NCBI GenBank assembly: GCA_002695025.1
Contig: NZNV01000008.1
Location: forward strand, 124,001 to 188,000
Direction: 5' to 3'
Length of the DNA: 64,000 nt
DNA from: Owenweeksia sp.
GTDB lineage: Bacteria; Bacteroidota; Bacteroidia; Flavobacteriales; Schleiferiaceae
Shown piece by piece: positions 1-10,109 of this stretch. Numbering within the stretch: the stretch's first letter is position 1; every line of letters starts with the position of its first letter. Position numbers and translations under genes: made by a program. The notes under the pieces were generated by a model, which was not told the origin of the DNA, ran no database searches, and saw only the letters and a list, made by a program, of their open reading frames with translations.

Positions 1-3000
1 GTCCTACTAAATTGCTAAAGATATTAGGTGAAGTACTTGGAGCAAGAGTTGCCCTACCTGGAACAAAATTTATTACCGGGGTAATCGTACTAGAAGTCGA
101 TGATGAAGTAGTAGAGCTTTGATTGGCAGTTGTGAATTGAATAGAGCCTATTCGGCCTGGATTATTACGATCTACAAAACCATTCCTATGGGGGTGTAAC
201 CTATATTTTTCCTGAACCATCTGTCTCTCGTATGGGTACAAAAATTCACCTTCTGTTCTTTTACTGACAAGGTTATTGTTTGCATCATAGTTCTGATATT
301 GAATTTGTAGAGGACTATTATGCCAATCCCCTAATTCCTGGTTGGATTGCGGGGTTATCGTGGTTTGAAAACCTCCATTAGTTTGTGCTACCCGTTTTAT
401 ACTTAGATGTTCCAAGCCTTCTAGCTCTATACCATCGGTCACCCTATTCTCACTAAAAGCATAAACGCTGTTGTATACATACTTATCAGCCAAAGGATCC
501 ACATTGAAAAAACGTCCCAGTTCCGGCATAGAGTTTCGCCATCTGAATGAGTACCACCCTAACCCTAGCTCATCCTGTAGTTCCTGCTTCTGAAAAAGGT
601 ACTTATGCGTGGTCTGCGTGGCTATGCCGTAATCAGTTCCTTTATGTTCCAGGCCAAAAGGATAGTAATTGTTCTGCTGGGTAATTTCGGTCTCGTCTAC
701 TTCTTCATTACCATCGTAATCCGAAAAACCGAGACGGGTATTGCCTAAATGGTCTTTATAGTAGTATTCGTAACGCCAGCTACCGTTATCATCCACCGCA
801 CGGCCTTCACCGGTAAAAATAAAATCCAGAGTGCCGTTGGTATAATTCCCAATGGAAGCATAATCGGTTACGGTTACGGTACTGCCATCGGTTACCGTCT
901 TTTGCAATTTGGCCCCGGTGGCATCGTATAAATACTCCACCTTATGGGTAGCACCCTTACTTACTTCCTGCGGCAGGTTCAGGTGGTTGTAGGTGATACC
1001 GGTAATACCTTTATTTCTGTCTTTGGTGAGGTTACCATTGTTATCATAGGTATAATCATCCAGGCCGGTGGTATAGTGCAGGTTGCCGTCTGCAAAGTCC
1101 AGGGGGTGGCTGCCTATCTCTTCATCCGTAACGTTGATCAATTGATCACCGCTGTAGGCATAGATTATATCATCCATCACCCCGAAAGCAGGAGTGCTGA
1201 TGGTACCGGTAAGCCCTCTGCGATTGAGGGTACCGATATTACCGTTAAGGTCGTAACTGATGCCGTTTACGCTGTAGCGGTTCACTTCCTTATCCCACAA
1301 CTCATTGCTATAGTTAAAGGCTTTAAAAGTGGCTGCTGTCAGACGGTTGAGGCCATCGTACTGGTAACCGTAGGCCCTGCGTATATTGTCACTACCGCTT
1401 TTCCAGTGCATTTCGGCTATGTTGCCGTTGTATAGTTGGGTACTCTGCAAGGGTTCATTATTTCCCAGCTGACTGCTTTTACTGTTGTATTTCAGCTCCA
1501 TGCCCCAAAGGTCGTTCTCATCGTTATTGAAATATACGTTGCCGTAATCATCAGCTGCGTAGGCGGCCGCAAAACGGTCCAGGGCGTCTTTGGTGGCTAC
1601 GTTGGTAATATTGTTATTGACCAGCTCAGCGGTCACATAGTCCTGGCAGGCCAGCATGGCCTCCACGGTGCCCATGTTTTCGGTAAGGGTAACGGTACCG
1701 AAGTTTACCAGGAGGGGATTGTAGCCACCTTCCCCGTTATCCGTAAGGGCCAGCAGGTGGTTGTATTCTTCCTGGTTGGAGGGTGTATGATCCATAATAA
1801 AGATCTCTGCTTCTTCCTGGTTTTCGCCTTTCACTTTCATAAAGAGCTGGTAGCCGTTCTTTTCCAGGTAGGTAAGGTACAACTTCTGGTCGGCAAAGGC
1901 TACGGAATCGGCCTCCATAATATGTCCGGCTTTACCGGCTACGTAGTTGAATACACTTTGCTGTACCGCGCCTATAGCGGTTTCATCAAACACCTCCTGA
2001 GCTTGCAGATCGTCCGCTACTTCGGGGTAGAGCCATTCCTCCAGGGCAGAGATCTCGGTATTGGAGTTTACCGTACGAGCCTGCTGGTAGCTGTTGGTGA
2101 AGACTACGTTTGCTATGGAATTCAAGGTGGTATACACAGCATCTTCGGCACTGTACTCCCGCAGAAACATACGGGCGGCTTCTTCATTATCGTAATGGGC
2201 GGTGGTGAGATTGCCCTGCACCAACATTTCAGATTCATCCTGCACCCATAGCTCCAGGTGGCTGGGGGTTTCGTTATCGTATATTTCCACCACTTTGTAA
2301 CTGAGGCCGTAAAAGTCATAGCCGCTGATAAAGCCTCCTGTGCTGGCACTAGCGTCATTGTAGGCATCGTCTTTAAGGTCGGCATTGTTAATATGGGTGA
2401 GCCAGCCCCGGATGTTGTAGGCGTAATCCACGGATTGCAGATATGTCTGGTTCCAGCCGGGAGGGATAGTAGTACCCGAATACGGCACCCCGTGCAGGTC
2501 TTTTTCGGTAAGCTGCCCCAGGGCGTTGTAGCTCTGGCTAGAAAGAATGATCTCGTCCTGCCCGTCAATACTCTGGTAGGTCTTCAGCAGGCGCCCGGCA
2601 TGATCATAGGTAAAGCGTTTTTCAAAGTAGTGGCCCTGGCCCCCGAAACCGTGTTCAGTACGGGTGCGAAGTAGTTCTCCGATGAAGTTATATTCGTTGA
2701 AGGTGCGGTCTACTCCGCCCAGGTGATTCTGAGTACGGCTTTGGATAACACGCCCTTTTTCATCGTACCAGTTTACGGACTGTAGGAAGGTGTTGCCTGT
2801 GCCATCTAACACTTGCACTAGGTTCCCAGTAGGTAGTGAGCGGGTACGGGCGGTGGGGCTACTTACCGTAAAACCGGTGGGCGGACTGGCAAAGTTGACG
2901 TCCGGGCTGCCATCATTGTTAAAATCGTAATCATCGTAATAGTTAACCGTCAAAACCTCATCCATATTAGTAGGCCAGGCCAGGCTGGTGTAGCCAAAAT

Positions 3001-4096
3001 AAGCGGTAGAGTTGGTTCTTTCCTCGTAACGTTTAACACCAACGGCTATCCAGCTGTATATATTTTGCTGCAGCGTAGCCCGGCTTTCACCACTTCTGAC
3101 CTTGAGACCTGTCATTATTATGCGTCCCAGCACATCATACTTGGTAAACGTCCATTGCCAGCTTGCACGCTGTACAGCGTCCTGCGTTGCCACGGGTCGG
3201 TCCAGGTCATCATACACAATGTACTCCCAACCTTTGTGGGGGATCTTCTTTTCCACCACTCTTTTTCTTTCATCATAATTGTAAAGGTACACTCTGTCTG
3301 GCACCTCGATATTTACATTATAAGAAATCATATCCGCATAGGCCTGGGGAGGTATTACACACCTAAGCAACCCTAAGTCATCATATACATAGTATGTTTC
3401 TGTAAATCGTTCCGGGTTAGAACCGAACTGCTGCTTTCGTAAAACTGTTCTACTCTCCTTATCATTATAAACCACGGTTTTCATTCCGTGCTCATCCCGG
3501 GTGATATGACGATATAGCTCCCCGGAGGCATAGAAAGAATTACTAACCCACTGGCCTGAATTCATTACCCATAATCTTACCTCGGAAGGTCCATTTACTT
3601 CATAGCTTATTTCAATCGTTTCTCCTCCCACTTGCCAGTCAACCCCCGCAGAACCCTGTTCCAGAACACGATCAAAAGGTGACTCTTCAAATTGAGCCTC
3701 ACTAAAGGGATATTGAGTATGTGACACCCGGGCTTTTTTTTGATAAAAGTCTTTTTGTTCGGTAAACGCATTGGTCCTGAAATTCAAGCTTGGTGAAGCA
3801 CCACCGTAAGGCAAATGCTTCTTTACCTCCCTTCCATGCATATCATATTCGTAAATCTGGATCATATCCTCAAAAGAAGGTCCCTGACGATGGGCAATTT
3901 CCTGCAACGGGCGTCCCAAACCATCATAATATATAACTTGAGTTCTTTTTTGGGTATTTCCCATTGTAGGTATGAGTTGAGCATCACTAATCTCCGTTAC
4001 AGGAGTAGTAGTAATCACATAATTTTCAGTGCTGGTCTGCCCATTTAACCGTGTCAACAGCAAGGTTAAAGTGAAAAAGCCAATAATTTTTTTCAT
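1..4096 (-). CDS. RHS/YD-repeat secreted protein with DUF6443 start, core domain and variable tail (3' partial)
   Basis: The reading frame is open from the ATG at 4096 to the window edge, at least 1365 codons, so the C-terminus is missing. It begins with a Sec signal peptide (MKKIIGFFTLTLLLTRLNGQ), followed by a DUF6443-type block (YYDGLGRPLQEI near residue 50) and many YD repeats (such as TYDHAGRLLKTY). The RHS-associated core lies near residues 1105-1220: DHLGNTRL, then DPLADKY, YNSVYAFSENRV and DGIELEGLE. About 135 residues follow the core in the window, rich in Ser/Thr and unlike the shell; in this family that position holds the variable, often toxic, tip. The gene starts 17 bp after the stop of the preceding YD-type gene and is probably cotranscribed with it. 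Family and layout are clear. The activity of the tail cannot be judged because it and any immunity gene lie outside the window. Confidence 0.9.
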   Translation of the reverse strand, partial: MKKIIGFFTLTLLLTRLNGQTSTENYVITTTPVTEISDAQLIPTMGNTQKRTQVIYYDGLGRPLQEIAHRQGPSFEDMIQIYEYDMHGREVKKHLPYGGASPSLNFRTNAFTEQKDFYQKKARVSHTQYPFSEAQFEESPFDRVLEQGSAGVDWQVGGETIEISYEVNGPSEVRLWVMNSGQWVSNSFYASGELYRHITRDEHGMKTVVYNDKESRTVLRKQQFGSNPERFTETYYVYDDLGLLRCVIPPQAYADMISYNVNIEVPDRVYLYNYDERKRVVEKKIPHKGWEYIVYDDLDRPVATQDAVQRASWQWTFTKYDVLGRIIMTGLKVRSGESRATLQQNIYSWIAVGVKRYEERTNSTAYFGYTSLAWPTNMDEVLTVNYYDDYDFNNDGSPDVNFASPPTGFTVSSPTARTRSLPTGNLVQVLDGTGNTFLQSVNWYDEKGRVIQSRTQNHLGGVDRTFNEYNFIGELLRTRTEHGFGGQGHYFEKRFTYDHAGRLLKTYQSIDGQDEIILSSQSYNALGQLTEKDLHGVPYSGTTIPPGWNQTYLQSVDYAYNIRGWLTHINNADLKDDAYNDASASTGGFISGYDFYGLSYKVVEIYDNETPSHLELWVQDESEMLVQGNLTTAHYDNEEAARMFLREYSAEDAVYTTLNSIANVVFTNSYQQARTVNSNTEISALEEWLYPEVADDLQAQEVFDETAIGAVQQSVFNYVAGKAGHIMEADSVAFADQKLYLTYLEKNGYQLFMKVKGENQEEAEIFIMDHTPSNQEEYNHLLALTDNGEGGYNPLLVNFGTVTLTENMGTVEAMLACQDYVTAELVNNNITNVATKDALDRFAAAYAADDYGNVYFNNDENDLWGMELKYNSKSSQLGNNEPLQSTQLYNGNIAEMHWKSGSDNIRRAYGYQYDGLNRLTAATFKAFNYSNELWDKEVNRYSVNGISYDLNGNIGTLNRRGLTGTISTPAFGVMDDIIYAYSGDQLINVTDEEIGSHPLDFADGNLHYTTGLDDYTYDNNGNLTKDRNKGITGITYNHLNLPQEVSKGATHKVEYLYDATGAKLQKTVTDGSTVTVTDYASIGNYTNGTLDFIFTGEGRAVDDNGSWRYEYYYKDHLGNTRLGFSDYDGNEEVDETEITQQNNYYPFGLEHKGTDYGIATQTTHKYLFQKQELQDELGLGWYSFRWRNSMPELGRFFNVDPLADKYVYNSVYAFSENRVTDGIELEGLEHLSIKRVAQTNGGFQTTITPQSNQELGDWHNSPLQIQYQNYDANNNLVSKRTEGEFLYPYERQMVQEKYRLHPHRNGFVDRNNPGRIGSIQFTTANQSSTTSSSTSSTITPVINFVPGRATLAPSTSPNIFSNLVG

Positions 4097-4113
4097 AGCT
4101 CGGTTATCTGGTT

Positions 4114-7100
4114 TTAAGGTCTGTAATGGTACTGGTTAGCACTTTGGATATTGCCGTCTTGATCCCGTACCAGTTTCAATCGGCCAAATTCATCGTATTC
4201 AAAGGTCTTTTTACGAAGATCCGGACTAACCTGGCTGGTAATACCTTTCAGCGGCTCATAAGTATAAGTACTTAATTGGGCGTCAACCGGACCAAAGCGC
4301 AATTCATCTACTGCCATATCTTCTGTACCATGAATATTCCACACTTCTAGCTTCAGCTTACAATCATTGGTATATTGTGAAAGATCGACCTTACGCTCCA
4401 CATAGACCCATTCATTATTTGTGGATCCTATTACGGTGTTCAACCAGCCCAACTGGGTGCTCGTAGTTTCATCCACAACCTGAATGATAAGATTGGCATT
4501 ATTCCCAAAATTTGCAGAGGTTTTCACGTAAGCCGACAGGATATATTCCTGGTCTTCGTCTTCCACATTCAATGGAATACTAAAACCAAAGGCATTCGCA
4601 GGAACTTTCAAGTAATAATCACCTGTAAAAGAATTATTGGATAAGTATCTTGAAGGGTTTTGAGGAGAACCATCCCACCACTCGAATCCTTCAAAGCTGG
4701 TTGCATAGCATTCATTGGCAGATGCGTTTAACACACTGGCAACAGGAAGAGTATTATTATAACCGTATATATAGCTTGTTGAGCTTCCACCTGGTTGCCG
4801 TATCTCAGCCAGATTCCCCACGTTATCATAAGCAACATACTCCATCACAGGATAGTAATTGGCATCCTGATGGAACTTGTAGTAGTAATCCCCACCATCA
4901 GGAATCCTTCCAATAGATGAAAAGAAGGAGGGAGTATACGCTACAGGTATCGAATTAATGGATAGATTAAAGGTTTTATCCAAAACGTAATTGAAATTAT
5001 CCCTTTTATAGGTATATAATTTTCCTCCCACCACATTTCCATCCACAACTTCCAGCTCTTCCACAGGTGCAGCAATCATATTAGCCTGAAGCATGTCATC
5101 CATAGCAATGGATGTGACATCGCCTTGATCATCGTTGGATTTAGATGCTAGATTACCTGCAAATTCAGCCACATATTTAAAAATCTTTGAATGCTCTTTC
5201 TGATCAGAATTAATCGATGTAATCTGCTTTACCAAGTTATGATCATCTACATAAGAATAAGTGGTGGTCTTAGTAAGGTGGTTACTGGTTTTGTACAGGG
5301 GAGGACCCGGTTCAGTTACATAATGGTAAGTAGAACTGCTGACCGAACTTATTTTTGCACCTGCTCCGGTAACTATTTCATATTTGCCGTAGGACATAAA
5401 AGTTTTGGAAGGTGTATTCCAACAGCCTCCCCCATCCAGCATTTTCATATCTGCCAGTACCAAGCCATATACGCTCACCCGGTTTAATTCCCGGTTCATA
5501 TAATTATAAACCTCTTCTTCTAGGAGATCACCATCTTCATTGTACATAGTTTTTTTGTGAAGCAAGCCATGCTCAAATCCATCGGCCCAGTCCATACTCA
5601 TAGGAGGAAAAGGATAGATCTCCGTCCCGGAAAGCCTCATATTACCCTGGGAGTACATACGCCAGTCATCACATATACCACCATTTGGAGAATTGGAATA
5701 AACCGGACTATTTGATGGAGGATAACGGTTGAGGATCGTAAAATTTACCGGGGTAGGCCGATCCGATTCTTTGAGAATAGGAAAGTATTCATACACCTCT
5801 TTTCCCAGGCCGGTCCTGCTTCGGGTAACCTGGCTGTAGGCTAGCATTTCACCATTGGCGTTGCTCAGATTATTGTAAGGAACGGACCTACGCTCCGTAA
5901 AATAATCCCATTTTTCAAAATCCGTAGTTACGTAGGGCCCATCAAAATCTTTATTGATACCATAAGGGGCAGAGGCAAATACATTTACTGCAAAGCTGGG
6001 TTCGTGATCATTGCCAACACCTGGGATATAAGTAGTATAACTATTATCCTGATCCCAGGAATAGGCTCTTTCAATACCAAAAACTGGTGCCATCACTAAG
6101 AGACCACTCGAATTTCCGTTATTAAGGTTATATCCAAAGAAAGTGGTTACATCTGCCCCGGTCATATTATCCAGATAGTGCACAGCCTTTACCCGGATCC
6201 CAGGTCCTTTCATATTTTGCTGTATAACAGGATCCCAATATTCATTACATTCGTAATCAAAGAACTTATACCCACCCGTAGGATAATGAATCTTGATGAG
6301 CACTCCCGCCTCATTAATACCACCTATTACCGAACGGTTTGCACCGGGTAACTGGTATTCAGTACCTACATAATTTGGTATGCGATGCACCCTAATGCGG
6401 TTTGCTCCCGTCTCATCGGGGTATATCCATAAGGTTGGTATGAGGCTATTGCTGTAATTACTATTGTAATAACCCCAAAAATCCTGTTGGGCATTGTAGC
6501 GATGCGGAAGTTGTATCAGGTTGTAATCAAAACTATATGCCTCCATACTGCCGTCCGAGTTCTTTATTTCCACTTCACTCAGAAAATAGCGGTGGCGATA
6601 TTCATCACGAATACCACTTACAGGAGAGGTATAATTCCAATTATAATTCAATTGATAGGAAAATTGATTTTGGCTTTTTTCTTTAACCTTTTCTTCAACA
6701 CTAATAGTACGGAGAAGACGGGCGTCCAAAATATCTAACCTTTCATGATGATTTGTGGTTCCTGGATGATAGGTTGAAAAATCTACCTTGATATTTTCCG
6801 TTTCAATTCGGGTGAGGTAAAGTGTATGGGTATAATATGTAATCTCGTTATCCAGATCCGAATCATAAAAAAGATCATACTTGATCCGGTTAGCATCCGA
6901 GCTACAATTACCACTCAGGCATTTGCCAGCTTGCAATGGTTTATCAACCGTGGTTTCTAGATCTACTCCATCGTATGTAAAATCCATGAGATGACCATTA
7001 GGTGATATTATTTGGCTGATGTGCCAGGTCACCGTATGGTTTAATTGCAAATCCGTATCCGTATCGAAAGTATTGCTCCCAGAACCATTAAAAGAAAAAT

Positions 7101-7959
7101 AAACTACTGATACAATGTCCTCTAGACGGGTGGTCTCCTTCTGATCAAAAATATACTGATACCCCTGAGGATCCGTAATGGTAAAACTTTCAATACGCTT
7201 GGAAAAATCCTGATAATTAAAGCAATTACTGCTATAACTGACATAGTTCCCGTCAGGTGCCGGTTGATTATAACTTATTTTATAATCACCCAGACCAATG
7301 ATCCTTGGAGTTTTATCTTCATCAAACACAAACTCTATGTGAGTACCATTTAAATTTACACTATACCGGTCCGGTTCGGTGTCCCTAACCCTGGCTGCCC
7401 CATTAGTTTGGTAATCATGTATAGCTTCCCTCGCTTTGGCCTGTTCCAAGTTCAGATTACCTTCAAAATAATCATAGTCAGTAAATTGGCTATTGGGGAA
7501 ATCCCTTATTTCATTCTGATAGGAAAAAACCTGGTCATGCCTTAACCAACCTACATATTGTATATTGGGTTGTGAAAATCCACCTGTTAAGCAAGTTCTT
7601 TGCTTAAAAAACCACAAGTCATCCGGCAATCCTTTGACCTCACGCGTTATCGCGGGGGCAGCAATTAAATTCCACTTTAAACCCACCCATGTGGATAGGT
7701 CATTAACCTTTACACCCGAAGCATCATAATTCAACTTCAATTCTAAAGTTAGGTCTCTGTCTTTTATGGTATGGATAGGGACACTTACTGGGACCATACC
7801 TTTATTGGTTACCTGATCTTTCTGGATTATGGAAGAAAAGGCTTGTGCCTCAGGTAGCCTAAACGAAATATTGTCTTCATAAATATCCACTCGCTCCTGG
7901 CCAAAAAGGCCGAAAACCCACAAGCAAGTCATAAACAGGAAAAGGTTTCTGATTTTCAT
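4114..7959 (-). CDS. Large secreted YD-repeat shell protein with C-terminal jelly-roll-like domain
   Basis: This protein has 1281 residues and a signal peptide (MKIRNLFLFMTCLWVFGLFG). The N-terminal block with LKLNYDASGVKVND and WVGLKWNL is typical of the opening domain of Bacteroidetes RHS-like proteins. A long middle part contains beta-rich repeats. Near residues 1095-1225 is a module with EGFEWWDG, YLKVPANAF and MAVDELRFG that resembles a carbohydrate-binding jelly-roll. The last 55 residues return to YD repeats (TFEYDEFGRLKLVRDQDG) and then stop. It has no RHS core, no toxin tail and no T9SS tail. The next gene starts 17 bp downstream with its own signal peptide and a DUF6443 domain, so the pair looks like two separately exported pieces of one shell system. 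That partnership is inferred from position and repeat type only. Confidence 0.8.
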   Translation of the reverse strand: MKIRNLFLFMTCLWVFGLFGQERVDIYEDNISFRLPEAQAFSSIIQKDQVTNKGMVPVSVPIHTIKDRDLTLELKLNYDASGVKVNDLSTWVGLKWNLIAAPAITREVKGLPDDLWFFKQRTCLTGGFSQPNIQYVGWLRHDQVFSYQNEIRDFPNSQFTDYDYFEGNLNLEQAKAREAIHDYQTNGAARVRDTEPDRYSVNLNGTHIEFVFDEDKTPRIIGLGDYKISYNQPAPDGNYVSYSSNCFNYQDFSKRIESFTITDPQGYQYIFDQKETTRLEDIVSVVYFSFNGSGSNTFDTDTDLQLNHTVTWHISQIISPNGHLMDFTYDGVDLETTVDKPLQAGKCLSGNCSSDANRIKYDLFYDSDLDNEITYYTHTLYLTRIETENIKVDFSTYHPGTTNHHERLDILDARLLRTISVEEKVKEKSQNQFSYQLNYNWNYTSPVSGIRDEYRHRYFLSEVEIKNSDGSMEAYSFDYNLIQLPHRYNAQQDFWGYYNSNYSNSLIPTLWIYPDETGANRIRVHRIPNYVGTEYQLPGANRSVIGGINEAGVLIKIHYPTGGYKFFDYECNEYWDPVIQQNMKGPGIRVKAVHYLDNMTGADVTTFFGYNLNNGNSSGLLVMAPVFGIERAYSWDQDNSYTTYIPGVGNDHEPSFAVNVFASAPYGINKDFDGPYVTTDFEKWDYFTERRSVPYNNLSNANGEMLAYSQVTRSRTGLGKEVYEYFPILKESDRPTPVNFTILNRYPPSNSPVYSNSPNGGICDDWRMYSQGNMRLSGTEIYPFPPMSMDWADGFEHGLLHKKTMYNEDGDLLEEEVYNYMNRELNRVSVYGLVLADMKMLDGGGCWNTPSKTFMSYGKYEIVTGAGAKISSVSSSTYHYVTEPGPPLYKTSNHLTKTTTYSYVDDHNLVKQITSINSDQKEHSKIFKYVAEFAGNLASKSNDDQGDVTSIAMDDMLQANMIAAPVEELEVVDGNVVGGKLYTYKRDNFNYVLDKTFNLSINSIPVAYTPSFFSSIGRIPDGGDYYYKFHQDANYYPVMEYVAYDNVGNLAEIRQPGGSSTSYIYGYNNTLPVASVLNASANECYATSFEGFEWWDGSPQNPSRYLSNNSFTGDYYLKVPANAFGFSIPLNVEDEDQEYILSAYVKTSANFGNNANLIIQVVDETTSTQLGWLNTVIGSTNNEWVYVERKVDLSQYTNDCKLKLEVWNIHGTEDMAVDELRFGPVDAQLSTYTYEPLKGITSQVSPDLRKKTFEYDEFGRLKLVRDQDGNIQSANQYHYRP

Positions 7960-8071
7960 TGAAAAAATTATTAGATGAGGCCTATAGTACTATTCACTAT
8001 AAATCAAGCGAATATTATACTATAATAGATTTTTATTCAGTTAATTAAGTTGTAATTCAAGGTTATTTTGG

Positions 8072-8101
8072 CAAAAATAAAAATTCCTTTATCATTACAA
8101 A
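8072..8101 (-). promoter_or_regulatory. Bacteroidetes-type promoter for the YD/RHS pair
   Basis: On the minus strand TTTG (8101-8098) is followed after 18 nt by TATTTTTG (8079-8072), an exact TAnnTTTG -7 element. It would start transcription near 8065 and leave a leader of about 105 nt before the ATG at 7959. The same geometry occurs upstream of tRNA-Gln and of the epimerase gene. Confidence 0.5.
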
Positions 8102-8138
8102 CGTTACTTAGAATCTTAACAATTTATTTACAGTCGTC

Positions 8139-9284
8139 CTAGAACCCAAACGAAGTACTCAACTGGAACATGGGCAGGTACATGGCCACCAGTATCAGGG
8201 CCACCAAAAAGCCAAGGAAAATGATGATGAGAGGCTCCAGGGCATTGCCCAGCATTTTGGCGCGGTGCTGCAGTTCTTCTTCCATCTGCACACCCAGCTT
8301 TTTAAAGATCAGCTCCAGCTGATTGGACTCTTCACCTACCTTTACGAGGGTAACCAGGCGCGCGGGATAGATGCTGAATTTGGCCAGGCCCTCGTTGAGG
8401 CTGGAGCCCTGCAGTATCATAGCCCGGATCTTTTCCATGGAGCTGGAAATGGGGTAAAAGCGTACCATACGGTGGGAGAGTTCCAACGCTTCGGTGAGGG
8501 GTACACGCGAACTCACCAGCAGGCTCATGCTCTGCACCATATTGAGGGTATGGGTTTTCAACAGCATGCTACCGGCAATGGGTATGCGCAGTACAATACC
8601 GTAAAATATCTTCTTATAGCCTTCGCGCTGGCGGTAAAGGAAATGCACCAGCAAGAGCCCGCCTATCAATAGCCCACCAAGCAGCAAGAGGGTACCGAAG
8701 CCTTCAGAGAGGTTGATGATCATTTGGGTTAAGGCCGGCAGTTGCCCGCCCATGCGCAGGAAGATATCCTTAAAAAGGGGCACCATATAGGTCAACATAA
8801 AGGTAACGGCCAGCAGAGCCGTGATCATGATAATTCCGGGATAAGTCAGCGCTCCGATAAGCGCCCTGCGCTGCTGTATCTTATTGCCGTAATAGGTGGA
8901 CAGGCGCTTGAGCACTTCCCCCAGGTTACCGGTTTCCTCCCCTATCTTCACGGAAAAATGCTCATAGGCGGAAAAGCGGCCCTGGTCACGCAGCACTTCG
9001 GAAAAGCGGCCTCCGCGCGTAAGCTGGTATACAATATCAGCCAGCAGCTTTTTGTGTTTTTCCTTTTTCTGCTGCTCACCCATGAGGTCCAGCGCGGATT
9101 TGATGTTCATCCCTGCCTCCAGCAGCAGCGCCATTTCCCCGTAAAAGGATTCCTTAAAGCTATCGCTGAGCTTTTTACCGCCTATCTCGTAGGAGAGAGC
9201 TTTTTGGATGGAAAAGCCTTTCCCTTCCTTATTGGCTGGCTTCTTTTGCGTTTGCTTTTGTAGATCGTGCAGGGATACGGGCAT
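8139..9284 (-). CDS. Type II secretion/type IV filament platform protein, GspF/PilC-like
   Basis: The inner-membrane platform protein couples the assembly ATPase to pseudopilin insertion. The 381-residue product has two T2SSF-type halves: one near residues 45-170 with IGEETGNLGEVL, and a second carrying VGEESNQLELIF. Three hydrophobic segments lie near 147-168, 197-218 and 350-372, the usual GspF topology. I chose the ATG at 9284, which overlaps the previous stop as TGATG; a GTG one codon earlier is possible. It is the last gene of the 12-gene operon. A hydrophilic N-terminal 40 residues probably face the ATPase. Identification of the family is strong. Whether the machine secretes proteins or builds a pilus is not shown by this gene. 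Confidence 0.9.
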   Translation of the reverse strand: MPVSLHDLQKQTQKKPANKEGKGFSIQKALSYEIGGKKLSDSFKESFYGEMALLLEAGMNIKSALDLMGEQQKKEKHKKLLADIVYQLTRGGRFSEVLRDQGRFSAYEHFSVKIGEETGNLGEVLKRLSTYYGNKIQQRRALIGALTYPGIIMITALLAVTFMLTYMVPLFKDIFLRMGGQLPALTQMIINLSEGFGTLLLLGGLLIGGLLLVHFLYRQREGYKKIFYGIVLRIPIAGSMLLKTHTLNMVQSMSLLVSSRVPLTEALELSHRMVRFYPISSSMEKIRAMILQGSSLNEGLAKFSIYPARLVTLVKVGEESNQLELIFKKLGVQMEEELQHRAKMLGNALEPLIIIFLGFLVALILVAMYLPMFQLSTSFGF

Positions 9285-9748
9285 CACTTATTGATTTGAA
9301 AGGCTATGGGATAGGTTTTGTAAAAGCGGAAGTACAGGCTGTCATCATTCTCACGGTACTGGCTCAACACCACCAGGTTTACCAGCCCGGTTTCAGGATC
9401 GGTATAAGCCTGCCAGCCAAAGGCCTGCAAGCCAAAGTTCTTCAATACACCATCGTTGCGCAGCAGGGTATCGCCCACGGCCGTCCAGGCGGTAAGGGTA
9501 TCGTTACCGTACACCAGCAGGGAACTCTCCGCAAAATGCAGGGAATCGGCTTTGGTGATATCGCGACTGAGAAAGAGACGGGCGCTGAGCCACTCATTGT
9601 AGCGGTTGTTCTGATCCTGTACCAGGCGAAAGTAGTTACCGATGGTATTAAAGGTCATATAGGCCAAAGCCACCACCACCGCGGATACGGCCATGGTGAT
9701 CATCACCTCGGTGAGGGTAAAGGCTTTTATTTTCCTACTCTTCCTCAT
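9284..9748 (-). CDS. Minor pseudopilin, GspJ/PilW-like
   Basis: The roughly 154-residue product starts with a basic leader (MRKSRKIKA) followed by FTLTEVMITMAVSAVV, a class III prepilin signal with Glu at +5 and a hydrophobic helix. The residue before the cleavage point is Ala instead of the usual Gly, as in the other pseudopilins of this operon. The globular part contains no cysteine pair and no recognisable ligand site. The start is chosen at 9748 inside the end of the preceding gene; the ATG at 9754 is equally possible, and a longer reading to 9790 would put residues ahead of the leader that prepilins do not have. The J assignment rests on size and on its place directly after the I-like gene and before the platform gene. 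Confidence 0.75.
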   Translation of the reverse strand: MRKSRKIKAFTLTEVMITMAVSAVVVALAYMTFNTIGNYFRLVQDQNNRYNEWLSARLFLSRDITKADSLHFAESSLLVYGNDTLTAWTAVGDTLLRNDGVLKNFGLQAFGWQAYTDPETGLVNLVVLSQYRENDDSLYFRFYKTYPIAFQINK

Positions 9749-10109
9749 GCACATAATACAAGCGCCTGCGCTGGTACACCTGCCGGCCACGGTTATCCAA
9801 AACGTTTAGTTCTACCTGCACCACCTCCTCCGCATACTCCAAAAGTTCCCCTTCATAATACAGCTTATCGGTTTCCCATTCCAGCACACGCCCTCTTTTA
9901 CCTTCCAGGTAACCCCCGCTGAGGGTATCCATCACCTCGGCACTGCGCTGCTGGGCTTCCATGAGGTACACCACGGAAGAAGCGGGGGCGGACACCTGTA
10001 TAAAGATGATCATAGCCATACCGGAAACCAGGGAGAGCACCGTCATGGCCACGAGGGTTTCCACCAGGGTGGTGGCCTTTATCTTTTTCACCAGGGTAGC
10101 CATGTGCAT
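9735..10109 (-). CDS. Minor pseudopilin, GspI/PilV-like
   Basis: This small protein (124 residues) opens with the leader MHMATLVKKIKA and then TTLVETLVAMTVLSLVSGMA, a prepilin helix with Glu at +5 and Ala at -1. GspI/PilV-class proteins are short like this one, and its gene lies between the K-like and J-like genes, the order usual in type II clusters. The first ATG (10109) overlaps the end of the previous gene by 22 bp; an ATG two codons later is an alternative. The globular remainder (VELNVLDNRGRQVYQRRRLY) gives no other hint. I infer that it is part of the tip complex with the K-like and J-like proteins. Confidence 0.75.
   Translation of the reverse strand: MHMATLVKKIKATTLVETLVAMTVLSLVSGMAMIIFIQVSAPASSVVYLMEAQQRSAEVMDTLSGGYLEGKRGRVLEWETDKLYYEGELLEYAEEVVQVELNVLDNRGRQVYQRRRLYYVHEEE

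Noticed and set aside
944-2674. Plus-strand open frames opposite the RHS gene
   Set aside because: They are antisense to a continuous repeat-coding frame with clear YD motifs; their products are low-complexity Val/Ile/Gly-rich and have no domain.
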